Position numbers and translations under genes: made by a program
The notes under the pieces: model-generated
What the model saw: only the letters and a program-made list of their open reading frames with translations
What the model was told of the DNA's origin: nothing
The model's database searches: none
Shown: one piece after another, positions 24,186 through 34,623 of the stretch
Position numbering within the stretch: position 1 is the first letter of the stretch
Layout of the letters: each line of letters opens with the position of its first letter
From: Burkholderia sp. FERM BP-3421
Lineage (GTDB): Bacteria > Pseudomonadota > Gammaproteobacteria > Burkholderiales > Burkholderiaceae
DNA length: 64,000 nt
Reading direction: 5' to 3'
NCBI RefSeq assembly: GCF_028657905.1
Contig: NZ_CP117781.1
Location: forward strand, 992,001-1,056,000

Positions 24186-25214
24186 TCAGGCGTGCAGCGC
24201 CAGGGCTGTCAGGGGCGCGCCGAGCGGCGGCAGCGCCGGTTGCGCAAGCGGGGCGACCTGCTTGCGGCGTTCACGCGTCGGCGCCGTGCCGAACGCGTCG
24301 CGGTAGCTCTTGCTGAAATGGCAGGCCGACTGGAAACCGCACGCCATTGTAATGTGCATGATCGACATGTCGGTCTGCAACAGCAGCTCGCGCGCGCGGC
24401 GCAGCCGCAGCGTCAGGTAGTAGTGGGTCGGCGTCATGCCGAGATGTTCGCGGAACAGGCGCTGCAACTGCCGCTGCGACATGTCCGCGAGCCGCGCCAG
24501 TTCCTCGCGCGACAACGGCTCCTCGATGTTGTTCTCCATCAGCGAGATCACCTCGAACAGCGACTTGTTCGCGGAGCCGAGCCGCGCGACGAGCGGCATG
24601 CGCTGTTGCGCGCTCATGTCGCGCACGTGCTCGACGATGAACTGCTCGGCGATCTGCGTGACGCGCGCGGTGCCGATGCGCGCGGCGATCAGGTTCAGCA
24701 TCATGTCGAGCGGGGCGACGCCGCCCGTGCAGGTGATGCGGTCGCGGTCGATGACGAACAGTTCCTTCAGGAAGCGCGTATCGGGAAACTCCTCCTTCAG
24801 CGCCGACATGTTTTCCCAATGGATCGCGCAGGCATAGCCGGACAGCAGGCCCGACTTCGCGAGCGCATAGGTGCCGGTGCACAGGCTGCCGAGCGCGACG
24901 CCGGCCCGGGCGAAGCGGCGCAGGGTGGACAGGTGGGCGGCGTCCGTCGCGCGCTGCACGTCGACGCCGCCGCACACGAACACGATGTCGGGCTGGCCCG
25001 CGCATTCGGACGGGCCGGTGTCGACGGTGAGGCCGTTGCTCGCCGCGACCGGGCCGCCCTGCGGGCTGATGATCGACCAGCGGTACAGCGGCTGCCCGCT
25101 CAGGTAGTTGGCCATCCTGAGCACCTCGATCGCATTCGTGAACGCGATCATCGTGAAGTTCGGCAGCGGCATGAACGCGAAGTGGGACAACGACGCGGTG
25201 CGGTCGGGCGACAT
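24186..25214 (-). CDS. gbdR: GlxA/AraC-type activator of glycine betaine catabolism
   Basis: A 342-residue regulator with an N-terminal DJ-1/PfpI-like sensor domain (GVALGSLCTGTYALAKSGLL with the nucleophile-elbow Cys) and a C-terminal AraC pair of helix-turn-helices (LADMSQRQLQRLFREHLGMT and ACGFQSACHFSKSYRDAFG). In pseudomonads GbdR senses glycine betaine and dimethylglycine and switches on gbcAB and dgcAB; here the gene is next to the same set, which makes the assignment likely. CdhR-type (carnitine) regulators are similar. The start at 25214 follows AAGGAA. Confidence 0.85.
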   Translation of the reverse strand: MSPDRTASLSHFAFMPLPNFTMIAFTNAIEVLRMANYLSGQPLYRWSIISPQGGPVAASNGLTVDTGPSECAGQPDIVFVCGGVDVQRATDAAHLSTLRRFARAGVALGSLCTGTYALAKSGLLSGYACAIHWENMSALKEEFPDTRFLKELFVIDRDRITCTGGVAPLDMMLNLIAARIGTARVTQIAEQFIVEHVRDMSAQQRMPLVARLGSANKSLFEVISLMENNIEEPLSREELARLADMSQRQLQRLFREHLGMTPTHYYLTLRLRRARELLLQTDMSIMHITMACGFQSACHFSKSYRDAFGTAPTRERRKQVAPLAQPALPPLGAPLTALALHA

Positions 25215-25622
25215 GGGGGGGGGTGTTCCTTGAGTCTGTTCGGATGCGGCCTGGGAACTGGGCTCGGCTATTGTCGGAGCGAGCGCAACAAGCGTGCCAT
25301 ACGGCTAAACCCTAGATCCGGCGGGGGCCGGCGCGCGGCGCGCGATGCTGCGCCGCACCGTATACGGGAGCGGCTGCACCGGTCGCGGGCGGCCCCGGCA
25401 CCGCCGCTGTGCCGGGCGCGGGAAAGCGCACGACCGGTCACTTGTTCAAAACGGACGCGAATGTCGTAAAAGGAAAAGAAAGCGTCTGAATTCATCAATC
25501 GACGAAAAATCCGAACGACAAGAATAGAGCCGTCGGAAGCGCTGGCGGATCACGCGGGAACCCCCGCCGCGACAGCCTTCCAGGCACGTGCAGGATTCAT
25601 TCCATTCCGTGACGGATACCCC
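25215..25622. other. Divergent control region of gbdR and the glyA-dgc unit
   Basis: No gene is supported. The region should hold promoters for gbdR (minus) and the downstream catabolic genes (plus). The element TGTCGTAAAAG (25462-25472) recurs as TGTCGCAAAAG upstream of the betaine-binding protein gene (37056-37066). I looked for a glycine or tetrahydrofolate riboswitch before glyA and saw none. Confidence 0.6.
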
Positions 25623-26898
<1,276 letters not shown>

Positions 26899-26928
26899 AC
26901 CGACGGCCCCGACAGGACTGGAGCAACC

Positions 26929-27900
26929 ATGAGCACGCTGCATCAGGACAGCATCATCATCGACGGGCTGAACATCTCGAAGTTCGAGAGGCCGGTGTTC
27001 GAGGACATGCGCCGTGGCGGCATCACCGCCGCGAACTGCACGGTGTCGGTCTGGGAGAACTTCACGAAGACCGTCGACAACATCGGCGTGATGAAGAAGA
27101 AGATCCGCGACAACGGCGAGCTGCTGACGCTGGTGCGCACGACGGAAGACATCTTCCGCGCGAAGCGGGAGAACAAGACCGGCGTGATCCTCGGGTTCCA
27201 GAACGCGCATGCGTTCGAGGACAACCTCGGCTATATCGAGGCGTTCGCCGACATGGGCGTGCGCGTCGTGCAGCTTTGCTACAACACGCAGAACCTCGTC
27301 GGCACGGGCTGCTACGAACGCGACGGCGGGCTGTCGGATTTCGGCCGGGAAGTGATCACCGAGATGAACCGCGTCGGGATCATGGTCGACCTGTCGCACG
27401 TCGGCGGCCATACTTCGTCGGAAGCGATCGCGTTCTCGAAGAAGCCGGTGTGCTATTCGCACTGCCTGCCGTCGGGCCTGAAGGAGCACCCGCGCAACAA
27501 GAGCGACGCGCAGCTGAAGGAGATCGCCGACGCGGGCGGCTTTGTCGGCGTGACGATGTTCGCGCCGTTCCTCAAGCGCGGGATCGAGGCGACGATCGAC
27601 GACTACATCGAGGCGATCGACTACGTCGTGAACCTGATCGGCGAGGATGCGGTCGGCATCGGCACGGATTTCACGCAGGATTTCGCGAAGGAATTCTTCG
27701 ACATGCTGACGCACGACAAGGGCCGCTACCGCCAGCTGACGAACTTCGGCAAGGTGATCAACCCGGACGGCATCCGCACGATCGGCGAATTCCCGAACCT
27801 GACCGCGGCGATGGAACGCCACGGCTGGCAGGCGTCGCGCATCCGCAAGATCATGGGCGAGAACTGGGTGCGCGTGTTCAAGGACGTGTGGGGCGCGTAA
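26929..27900 (+). CDS. Membrane dipeptidase (renal dipeptidase) family hydrolase
   Basis: A 323-residue amidohydrolase-fold protein of the peptidase M19 family. The metal-site segments are IIIDGLNIS, HVGGHTSSEAI after VDLSH, CYSHCLP, and VGIGTDFTQDF; the usual HxD at the start is DGLN here, as in the pseudomonad protein found beside dgcA. Its true substrate is not known. It lies 30 bases after glyA and ahead of the V4R-type gene; this order (dipeptidase, small protein, dgcA, dgcB, ETF genes) is kept in Pseudomonas aeruginosa. Confidence 0.87.
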   Translation: MSTLHQDSIIIDGLNISKFERPVFEDMRRGGITAANCTVSVWENFTKTVDNIGVMKKKIRDNGELLTLVRTTEDIFRAKRENKTGVILGFQNAHAFEDNLGYIEAFADMGVRVVQLCYNTQNLVGTGCYERDGGLSDFGREVITEMNRVGIMVDLSHVGGHTSSEAIAFSKKPVCYSHCLPSGLKEHPRNKSDAQLKEIADAGGFVGVTMFAPFLKRGIEATIDDYIEAIDYVVNLIGEDAVGIGTDFTQDFAKEFFDMLTHDKGRYRQLTNFGKVINPDGIRTIGEFPNLTAAMERHGWQASRIRKIMGENWVRVFKDVWGA

Positions 27901-28035
27901 GCGCCGCGCCGGACCGCCCGCCCGTCGATTCGACACAACACAATCGGAACGCGCCCGCGCCGGCCGCGCAGGCGCGCGAACGATGACGCGCCTGCGCCCG
28001 AGCCGCGCGGCCAACCTTCCTCACGGAGTCACACG

Positions 28036-28569
28036 ATGCAACCGCAACTGCCGATCAACGTCGATCCCGATACCGGCGTCTGGACCACCGACGCGCTGCC
28101 GATGCTGTACGTGCCGCGCCACTTCTTCACGAACAACCACGTCGCCGTCGAGGAAGCGCTTGGCGTCGAGGCGTATGCGGACATTCTCTACCAGGCCGGC
28201 TACAAGTCCGCCCACCACTGGTGCGACAAGGAAGCAAAGCTGCACGGCCTGGCCGGCATGGCCGTGTTCGAGCACTACCTGAAGCGCCTGTCGCAGCGCG
28301 GCTGGGGCCTGTTCTCGATCATCGAGGCCGATCCGGCGCGCGCGCGCGCGAAGATCGAACTGCGCCATTCGTCGTTCGTGCTCCAGCAGCCGGGCAAGGA
28401 AGGCAAGCTCTGCTACATGTTCGCGGGCTGGTTCGCGGGCGCGATGGACTGGGTCAACGACACCGCGCCGGACGGGCGCGGCGCGCCCCGCGCACGCTCG
28501 GCGGAAACGCAGTGCGCGGCGGAAGGGCACGCGCACTGCGTGTTCGAGGTGTCGCCGCTCGCGCACTGA
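28036..28569 (+). CDS. V4R-like small protein of the dgc cluster (DUF5943-type)
   Basis: A 177-residue soluble protein. The C-terminal part, with CYMFAGWFAGAMDW and ETQCAAEGHAHCVFEVSP, has the C-x6-H-x-C spacing and general layout of 4-vinyl-reductase/V4R ligand or metal-binding domains. The pseudomonad equivalent stands directly before dgcA as here. A role in demethylation or sensing is inferred from position only. Confidence 0.75.
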   Translation: MQPQLPINVDPDTGVWTTDALPMLYVPRHFFTNNHVAVEEALGVEAYADILYQAGYKSAHHWCDKEAKLHGLAGMAVFEHYLKRLSQRGWGLFSIIEADPARARAKIELRHSSFVLQQPGKEGKLCYMFAGWFAGAMDWVNDTAPDGRGAPRARSAETQCAAEGHAHCVFEVSPLAH

Positions 28570-28629
28570 GGCCCGCTCCACCGCCACGAATCCGCCACGA
28601 GAACCCGAGAACGCCAGAGGTCGCCCGCG

Positions 28630-30693
28630 ATGCGCTATCCCCACCTGTTCAAACCCTTGACGCTCAACCAGCTGACGCTGCGCAACCGGATCGTCAGCAC
28701 CGCGCACGCGGAGGTCTACGCGGAGCCGGGCGGCCTGCCGGGCGACCGCTACATCCGCTATTACGAGGAGAAGGCCAAGGGCGGCGTCGGCCTCGCCGTG
28801 TGCGGCGGATCGAGCCCGGTGTCTGTCGACAGCCCGCAGGGCTGGTGGAAGTCGGTGAACCTGTCGACCGACCGGGTCGTCGAGCCGCTCGCGCGGCTGG
28901 CCGAGGCGATGCATCGGCACGGCGCGAAGATCATGATCCAGGCGACCCACATGGGGCGGCGCTCGGCGTTCCACGGCGAGCACTGGCCGCACCTGATGAC
29001 GCCCTCGGGCGTGCGCGAGCCCGTGCATCGCGGCAACGCGAAGATCATCGAGCCGGAGGAGATCCGCCGCATCATCGGCGATTTCGCGGCGGCCGCGAAG
29101 CGAGTGCGCGACGCGGGCATGGACGGCATCGAGATCTCGGCCGCGCACCAGCACCTGATCGACCAGTTCTGGAGCCCGCGCACCAACTTCCGCACCGACG
29201 AATGGGGCGGCAGTCTGGAAAACCGCCTGCGCTTCGGCGTCGAGGTGCTGCGCGCGGTGCGCGAGGCGGTCGGCCGCGACTTCTGCGTCGGGCTGCGCAT
29301 GTGCGGCGACGAATTCCACGAGGACGGCCTCGACCACGAGCAACTCAAGGAAATCGCGCAGGCGATGGCGGAAACCGGGCTGATCGATTATCTCGGCGTG
29401 ATCGGCTCGGGCGCGGACACCCACAACACGCTCGCGAACTGCATGCCGCCGATGGCGCTGCCGCCCGAGCCGTTCGTGCATCTCGCGGCCGGCATCAAGT
29501 CGGTCGTCAAGCTGCCGGTGATGCACGCGCAGAGCATCCGCGACGCGGGTCAGGCCGAACGCCTGCTCGCGAACGGCATGGTCGACCTGGTCGGGATGAC
29601 GCGCGCGCAGATCGCCGATCCGCACATGGTGATCAAGATCCGCGACGGCCGCGAGGACGAGATCAAGCAGTGCGTCGGCGCGAACTACTGCATCGACCGC
29701 CAGTACAACGGCCTCGACGTGCTGTGCGTGCAGAACGCGGCGACCTCGCGCGAGGCCACCATGCCGCACGTGATCGAGAAATCGCGCGGGCCGCGCCGCA
29801 AGGTGGTGGTGGTCGGCGCGGGACCGGCCGGGCTGGAGGCCGCGCGCGTCGCGCGGCTGCGCGGCCACGAGGTCGTGCTGTTCGAGAAGCAGCAGGAGGT
29901 GGGCGGCCAGATCCTGCTCGCCGCGAAGGCGCCGCAGCGCGAGCAGATGGCCGGCATCGTGCGCTGGTTCGACATGGAGACGAAGCGGCTCGGCGTCGAT
30001 CGCCGGCTCGGCGTCGCGGCCGACGACCGCATGATCCTCGCCGAGAAGCCCGACATCATCGTGCTGGCCACGGGCGGCGCGAGCTTCACCGGGCAGGTGC
30101 CGGACTGGGGCGTGGCCGAGGGGCGCGCGGTCAGTTCGTGGGACATCCTGTCCGGCCGCGTCGAGCCGAAGCAGAACGTGCTCGTGTACGACGGCGTCAG
30201 CACGCAGGCGGGCGCGGGTGTCGCGGATTTCATCGCGAGCCGCGGCGCGCGCGTCGAGATCGTCACGCCCGACGTCAAGGTCGCCGACGATTGCGGCGGC
30301 ACCACGTTCCCGATCTTCTATCGCCGCCTGTACGCGCAGGGTGTGATCCACACGCCGAACTACTGGCTCGATCGCGTCTACGAGGAGGACGGCAGGACGA
30401 TCGCGGTGCTGCGCAACGAATACACCGAGGAGCAGGAGGAGCGCGCGGTCGACCAGGTCGTGATCGAGAACGGCGTGACGCCGAACGACGCGCTGTACTG
30501 GAAGCTGAAGCCGGAATCGGCGAATCGCGGCCAGGTGGACGTGCACAAGCTGTTCGCGGCGGAACCGCAGCCCTGCCTGGCCGAGACGCTCGGCGACGGC
30601 CGCTTCCTGCTGTTCCGCGTCGGCGACTGCATCTCCATGCACAACATCCACGGCGCGATCTACGACGCGCTGCGGCTCACCAAGGATTTCTGA
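28630..30693 (+). CDS. dgcA: Dimethylglycine demethylase subunit A
   Basis: A 687-residue NADH:flavin oxidoreductase fused to a pyridine-nucleotide-disulfide-type domain, as in trimethylamine dehydrogenase. The N-terminal barrel opens HLFKPLTLNQLTLRNRIV and has GGSLENRLRFGVEV; the C-terminal half has KVVVVGAGPAGLEAARVAR. Fe-S cysteines are seen in CVGANYCIDR and DVLCVQNAA. It removes a methyl group from dimethylglycine to give sarcosine and formaldehyde, passing electrons to DgcB and ETF. The stop lies two bases before the dgcB start. Confidence 0.93.
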   Translation: MRYPHLFKPLTLNQLTLRNRIVSTAHAEVYAEPGGLPGDRYIRYYEEKAKGGVGLAVCGGSSPVSVDSPQGWWKSVNLSTDRVVEPLARLAEAMHRHGAKIMIQATHMGRRSAFHGEHWPHLMTPSGVREPVHRGNAKIIEPEEIRRIIGDFAAAAKRVRDAGMDGIEISAAHQHLIDQFWSPRTNFRTDEWGGSLENRLRFGVEVLRAVREAVGRDFCVGLRMCGDEFHEDGLDHEQLKEIAQAMAETGLIDYLGVIGSGADTHNTLANCMPPMALPPEPFVHLAAGIKSVVKLPVMHAQSIRDAGQAERLLANGMVDLVGMTRAQIADPHMVIKIRDGREDEIKQCVGANYCIDRQYNGLDVLCVQNAATSREATMPHVIEKSRGPRRKVVVVGAGPAGLEAARVARLRGHEVVLFEKQQEVGGQILLAAKAPQREQMAGIVRWFDMETKRLGVDRRLGVAADDRMILAEKPDIIVLATGGASFTGQVPDWGVAEGRAVSSWDILSGRVEPKQNVLVYDGVSTQAGAGVADFIASRGARVEIVTPDVKVADDCGGTTFPIFYRRLYAQGVIHTPNYWLDRVYEEDGRTIAVLRNEYTEEQEERAVDQVVIENGVTPNDALYWKLKPESANRGQVDVHKLFAAEPQPCLAETLGDGRFLLFRVGDCISMHNIHGAIYDALRLTKDF

Positions 30694-30695
30694 CG

Positions 30696-32621
30696 ATGAA
30701 GCCGGCCTTCCTGATTACCGCGCTGCTGTGGCTGTCGGTGGCGGGGCTCGCGTTCGCGGTCGTGAAGCGCGCGTCGTACTGGCGGCTCGGCCGCGCGAGC
30801 GCGCCGGGCGCGTATGGCGTCGCGAACCTGTTCGCGATCCCGAAGCGCTACTTCGTCGATCTCCATCATGTCGTCGCGCGCGATCCGTACATCGCGAAGA
30901 CGCACGTCGCGACCGCCGGCGGCGCGCTCGCGGCGCTCGCGCTGGTGTTCGTGAACTACGGTTTCGCGCTGTACTCGCCTTGGCTCGACCGGCTGATCCT
31001 GGTCGCGGCCGTCGCGATGCTGGTGGGCGCGGGCTTCGTGTGGCGTCGCCGGCGCGCGAAGGAGGCGCCCGCGCGCCTGTCGCGCGGGCCGTGGAATACG
31101 CTGCCCTGGCTGCTCGGCGCGTTCGCGCTCGGCCTCGTGCTGTACATGCTGGTGCCGGCCGCCGCGATGTCGGGCGCGTTCGCGCTGCTGTGCGCGGCGC
31201 TGATCGGCGCGGGCGCGTTCGCGATGACGCTGGGCGCGGCGCGCGGCGGACCGATGAAGCATGCGATCGCGGGGCTGCTGCATCTCGCGTTCCATCCGCG
31301 CCAGGAGCGTTTCGCGGCGAGCCGCGACGCCTACACGGGCCACGGCGCGGCGACGCCGCCGACCGCGCTGAAGCCGCCCGCGCTCGAACGCGGCGAGTAC
31401 GGCGTCGGCCGCCCGGTCGAGTTTCGCTGGAACCAGCTGCTGAGCTTCGACGCCTGCGTGCAGTGCGGCAAGTGCGAGGCGGCGTGCCCGGCCTTCGCGT
31501 CCGGCCAGCCGCTGAATCCGAAGAAGCTGATCCAGGATCTCGTCACGGGCATGGCGGGCGGCACCGACGCGGGCTACGCGGGCAGCCCCACGCCGGGGAT
31601 CCCGGTCGGCCGGCATGGCGGCGAGCCGGGCGGCCCGATCGTCTCGGGCCTGATCGAGGCCGACACGCTGTGGTCGTGCACCACCTGCCGCGCGTGCGTG
31701 CAGGAATGCCCGATGCTGATCGAACACGTCGACGCGATCGTCGACATGCGCCGCAACCAGACGCTCGCGTTCGGCGCGGTGCCGGGCAAGGGCGCGGAGG
31801 TGCTCGCGAACCTGCGGGAAACCGGCACGATGGGCGGCCACGACACGGCCGCGCGCTACGATTGGTCGGTGGACCTGGGCGCCCCCGTCGCGCAGCCGGG
31901 CCGGCCGGTCGACGTGCTGCTCGTGGTGGGCGAGGGCGGCTTCGACATGCGCTACCAGCGCACGCTGCGCGCGCTCGTGCGGATCCTGAACCAGGCAGGC
32001 ATCGACTACGCGGTGCTCGGCCGCGCGGAGACCGACACCGGCGACGTCGCGCGCCGGCTCGGCGACGAGGCCGCCTTCGAGCATGCGGCGCGGCAGCTCA
32101 TCGCGACGCTCGACGCGCTGTCGTTCCGGCAGATCGTCACGGCCGATCCGCACGTGATGCACAGCCTGCGCAATGAATACCGCGCGCTCGGCGCGCGCTA
32201 CACGGTCAAGCACCATACCGGCTTCATCGCGGAGCTGGCGGACGCCGGCCGGATCGCGCCGAAGGCGGCCGAAGCGCTGCGCGACGCGCGCGTCACCTAT
32301 CACGATCCCTGCTATCTCGGCCGCTACAACGGCGAGACCGACGCGCCGCGCCGCCTGCTGAAGTCGATCGGGATCGAGGTCGTGGAAATGGAGCGCCACG
32401 GCATGCGCGGCCGCTGCTGCGGGGGCGGCGGCGGCGCGCCGCTGACCGACATCCCCGGCAAGCAGCGGATTCCTGACATCCGCATCGCCGACGCGCGCGC
32501 GGTGCGCGCGGATGTGGTGGCGGTCGGCTGCCCGAACTGCACCGCGATGCTCGAGGGCGTGGTCGGGCCGCGCCCGGACGTGCTCGACGTCGCCGAACTC
32601 GTTGCCGCTGCGCTGGAGTGA
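30696..32621 (+). CDS. dgcB: Dimethylglycine demethylase subunit B (Fe-S electron transfer)
   Basis: A 641-residue membrane-anchored iron-sulfur protein. Several hydrophobic segments fill the first 190 residues; two 4Fe-4S clusters follow (CVQCGKCEAACP near 254 and CTTCRACVQECP near 328); the C-terminal part has CCG-type cysteine motifs (HDPCYLGRYN, then GRCCGGGGGAP, and GCPNC). It takes electrons from DgcA. ATG at 30696 is coupled to the dgcA stop; the etf gene follows four bases later. Confidence 0.93.
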   Translation: MKPAFLITALLWLSVAGLAFAVVKRASYWRLGRASAPGAYGVANLFAIPKRYFVDLHHVVARDPYIAKTHVATAGGALAALALVFVNYGFALYSPWLDRLILVAAVAMLVGAGFVWRRRRAKEAPARLSRGPWNTLPWLLGAFALGLVLYMLVPAAAMSGAFALLCAALIGAGAFAMTLGAARGGPMKHAIAGLLHLAFHPRQERFAASRDAYTGHGAATPPTALKPPALERGEYGVGRPVEFRWNQLLSFDACVQCGKCEAACPAFASGQPLNPKKLIQDLVTGMAGGTDAGYAGSPTPGIPVGRHGGEPGGPIVSGLIEADTLWSCTTCRACVQECPMLIEHVDAIVDMRRNQTLAFGAVPGKGAEVLANLRETGTMGGHDTAARYDWSVDLGAPVAQPGRPVDVLLVVGEGGFDMRYQRTLRALVRILNQAGIDYAVLGRAETDTGDVARRLGDEAAFEHAARQLIATLDALSFRQIVTADPHVMHSLRNEYRALGARYTVKHHTGFIAELADAGRIAPKAAEALRDARVTYHDPCYLGRYNGETDAPRRLLKSIGIEVVEMERHGMRGRCCGGGGGAPLTDIPGKQRIPDIRIADARAVRADVVAVGCPNCTAMLEGVVGPRPDVLDVAELVAAALE

Positions 32622-32625
32622 CACG

Positions 32626-33780
32626 ATGAATCCGATCAAACGAATCGATCCCCGCCGGCCGTTCGTCGTCACGGCGGCCGGGCTGAAGCGCATCACGCTC
32701 GGCGAGACGGGCAGCGCCGATCCCGGCGCATGGCGCGCGTCGGCGCACGATGCGCCGGCCGTGAAGCCGCTGCGCGCGGCGGGCGAGCGCCGCTGCGTGC
32801 TGCTGGTCGCCGCGCACAGCGAGCGCGGCGCGCTCGACGAACATGCCAAGCAGACCGTGGCCGCCGCCGCGCTGCTCGCGGAGCCGGATACCGACGTGGC
32901 GCTGCTCGTGTTCGGCGAACTGAAGGAGGATCCGGCCGCGCTCGGCGTCGACCGGCTGATCGAGCTGCGCGACTTCGAGCGCCGCGCGTTCGCGCCGGAA
33001 CAGGCGCTGGCCGCGCTGGCGGCGTGCGTCGCGGCGCTCGCGCCGCGCCACCTGCTGATGCCGGACAACGCGACGGGCGACGGCGACCTGGGCCGCCGCT
33101 ACGCGGCCGCCGCGCGGGCCAGCGTCGCGACCCAGGTGGTCGAGATCGACGCGCGCCATGTCGGCGTGTACATCGATGCGAAGCGCGGCTTTGCGACCCG
33201 TGCGCTGCCCGAGGTCGTGCTGCTCGCGCCGAATGCGGTCGATCCGCGCCTGCCGTTCGTCGGCGCGGGCGAGCGCGTCGAGCTGGCGGCGCTGGTTCCG
33301 CCGGCGCAGGCGGCGTCGACCTATCGCGACCTCGGCATCGAGGAAGCCGACGCGGCGCAGGTGGCGCTCGAAGAAGCCGACTTCATCGTCTCGGCCGGCA
33401 ACGGCGTGACCGACGTCGCCGCGTTCGGGCAGCTCGCGACGGTATTCGGCGCGGCGATCGGCGCGAGCCGCGTGGCTGTCGACAACGGCCATTTCAGCCG
33501 CGACAAGCAGGTGGGCGCGACCGGCAAGACCGTCGACGCAAGCCTCTACATCGCGTTCGGCATCTCGGGCGCGGTCCAGCATCTGCAGGGAATCAAGGAT
33601 TGCCGGCACGTGATCGCGGTGAATCTCGACGCGAGCGCGCCGATCGCGAAGCGCGCGAACCTGACGATCGTCGGCGACGCGCGGGCGATCATCGCCGCGC
33701 TGATCGAGCAGGTGGGCGCGGCGCGCCGGCAGGGCCACGCCGCGCCGCGCGCGGCGCAACCGGAGGAGCTGGCCGCATGA
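32626..33780 (+). CDS. Electron transfer flavoprotein alpha-type subunit (dgc cluster)
   Basis: A 384-residue ETF alpha-like protein. The C-terminal FAD domain shows GRRYAAAARASVATQVVEI, then FIVSAGNGVTD, VDNGHFSRDKQVGATGKTV and SLYIAFGISGAVQHLQGIKD, which is the ETF alpha signature. The N-terminal part is longer than in housekeeping EtfA. It follows dgcB by four bases and overlaps the next gene, so it should carry electrons from DgcAB to the respiratory chain. Confidence 0.9.
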   Translation: MNPIKRIDPRRPFVVTAAGLKRITLGETGSADPGAWRASAHDAPAVKPLRAAGERRCVLLVAAHSERGALDEHAKQTVAAAALLAEPDTDVALLVFGELKEDPAALGVDRLIELRDFERRAFAPEQALAALAACVAALAPRHLLMPDNATGDGDLGRRYAAAARASVATQVVEIDARHVGVYIDAKRGFATRALPEVVLLAPNAVDPRLPFVGAGERVELAALVPPAQAASTYRDLGIEEADAAQVALEEADFIVSAGNGVTDVAAFGQLATVFGAAIGASRVAVDNGHFSRDKQVGATGKTVDASLYIAFGISGAVQHLQGIKDCRHVIAVNLDASAPIAKRANLTIVGDARAIIAALIEQVGAARRQGHAAPRAAQPEELAA

Positions 33781-34562
33781 ACGACAACCGTACTCTCGAA
33801 CGGATCGCCGTCCTGGTGTCGGTCGGCGTGCATCCCGTGAACGGCGCGCCGCGCTACGGCCGCAACGACGCATCCGCGCTCGTGCTCGGCCTGGCGCTCG
33901 CGGAACGCCATGCGGCGCGGCTCGACGTGTTCCACGCGGGCGACGCCGCGAATCCGGCGCTGGCCGACTATCTGGCGCTCGGCGCGCGCGAGGTCGAAGT
34001 GCTGCCGTGCGGCGCGGCCGATGACGCGGCCGCCGCGCTGGCGGCCCGGGTGCAGGGCTATGACCTGGTGCTGACCGGCACCCGCGCGGAAGGCGCGGGT
34101 GACAGCGGGATGCTGCCCTACCAGGTGGCGGCGGCGCTCGGTTGCCCCTGCATCGGCGCGGCGGTCGATCTCCAGGTCGACGCGGGCCGGGTCGCGGTGC
34201 GCCAGTTCCTGCCGAAAGGGTTGCGGCGGCGCGTCGACGCGCCGCTGCCGGCGCTCGTCGCCGTGCATCCGCTCGCGAACGCGCAGCCGCGCTATGCCTA
34301 TGCGCGCCTGCGCGCGGGCAGCGTGAGCCCGTTGCGCGTGACGCCGCGCGCCGTGCCCGATGCCGGGGCCTGGTCGAACGGCCCCGTCGAACGCAAGCCG
34401 GTGCGCCTCGCGGCGGCCGAGAAGCGCTCGGGACATGCGCGGATGCTGTCCGCGACCACCACCGAAAGCCGCGGCGGAAACGTCGTAATTGAAGGGAGTT
34501 CGGTCGAAAAAGCACAAGTGATGCTGGCCTATTTGCGCGAGCATCAGCTCATCGACTATTGA
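33777..34562 (+). CDS. Electron transfer flavoprotein beta-type subunit (dgc cluster)
   Basis: A 261-residue ETF beta-like protein. It starts IAVLVSVGVHPVNGAPRYGRNDASAL and contains DLVLTGTRAEGAGDSGMLPYQVAAALG, the usual ETF beta nucleotide region. The C-terminal GGNVVIEGSSVEKAQVMLAY suits this family too. Its ATG overlaps the preceding stop (ATGA). Partner of the alpha-type subunit. Confidence 0.88.
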   Translation: MNDNRTLERIAVLVSVGVHPVNGAPRYGRNDASALVLGLALAERHAARLDVFHAGDAANPALADYLALGAREVEVLPCGAADDAAAALAARVQGYDLVLTGTRAEGAGDSGMLPYQVAAALGCPCIGAAVDLQVDAGRVAVRQFLPKGLRRRVDAPLPALVAVHPLANAQPRYAYARLRAGSVSPLRVTPRAVPDAGAWSNGPVERKPVRLAAAEKRSGHARMLSATTTESRGGNVVIEGSSVEKAQVMLAYLREHQLIDY

Positions 34563-34623
34563 GGCGCCGCCCCTCCATGCCTGTCGTCAACCCCCAGGAA
34601 AAGCAAGGAATCCGGAGCACACG

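Noticed and set aside
25500..25622. Glycine or tetrahydrofolate riboswitch before glyA
   Set aside because: None of the conserved aptamer elements could be recognised in the leader.
28221..30695. Long upstream open frame joined to dgcB
   Set aside because: Shadow of dgcA in a different frame; DgcB homology begins at the ATG at 30696.
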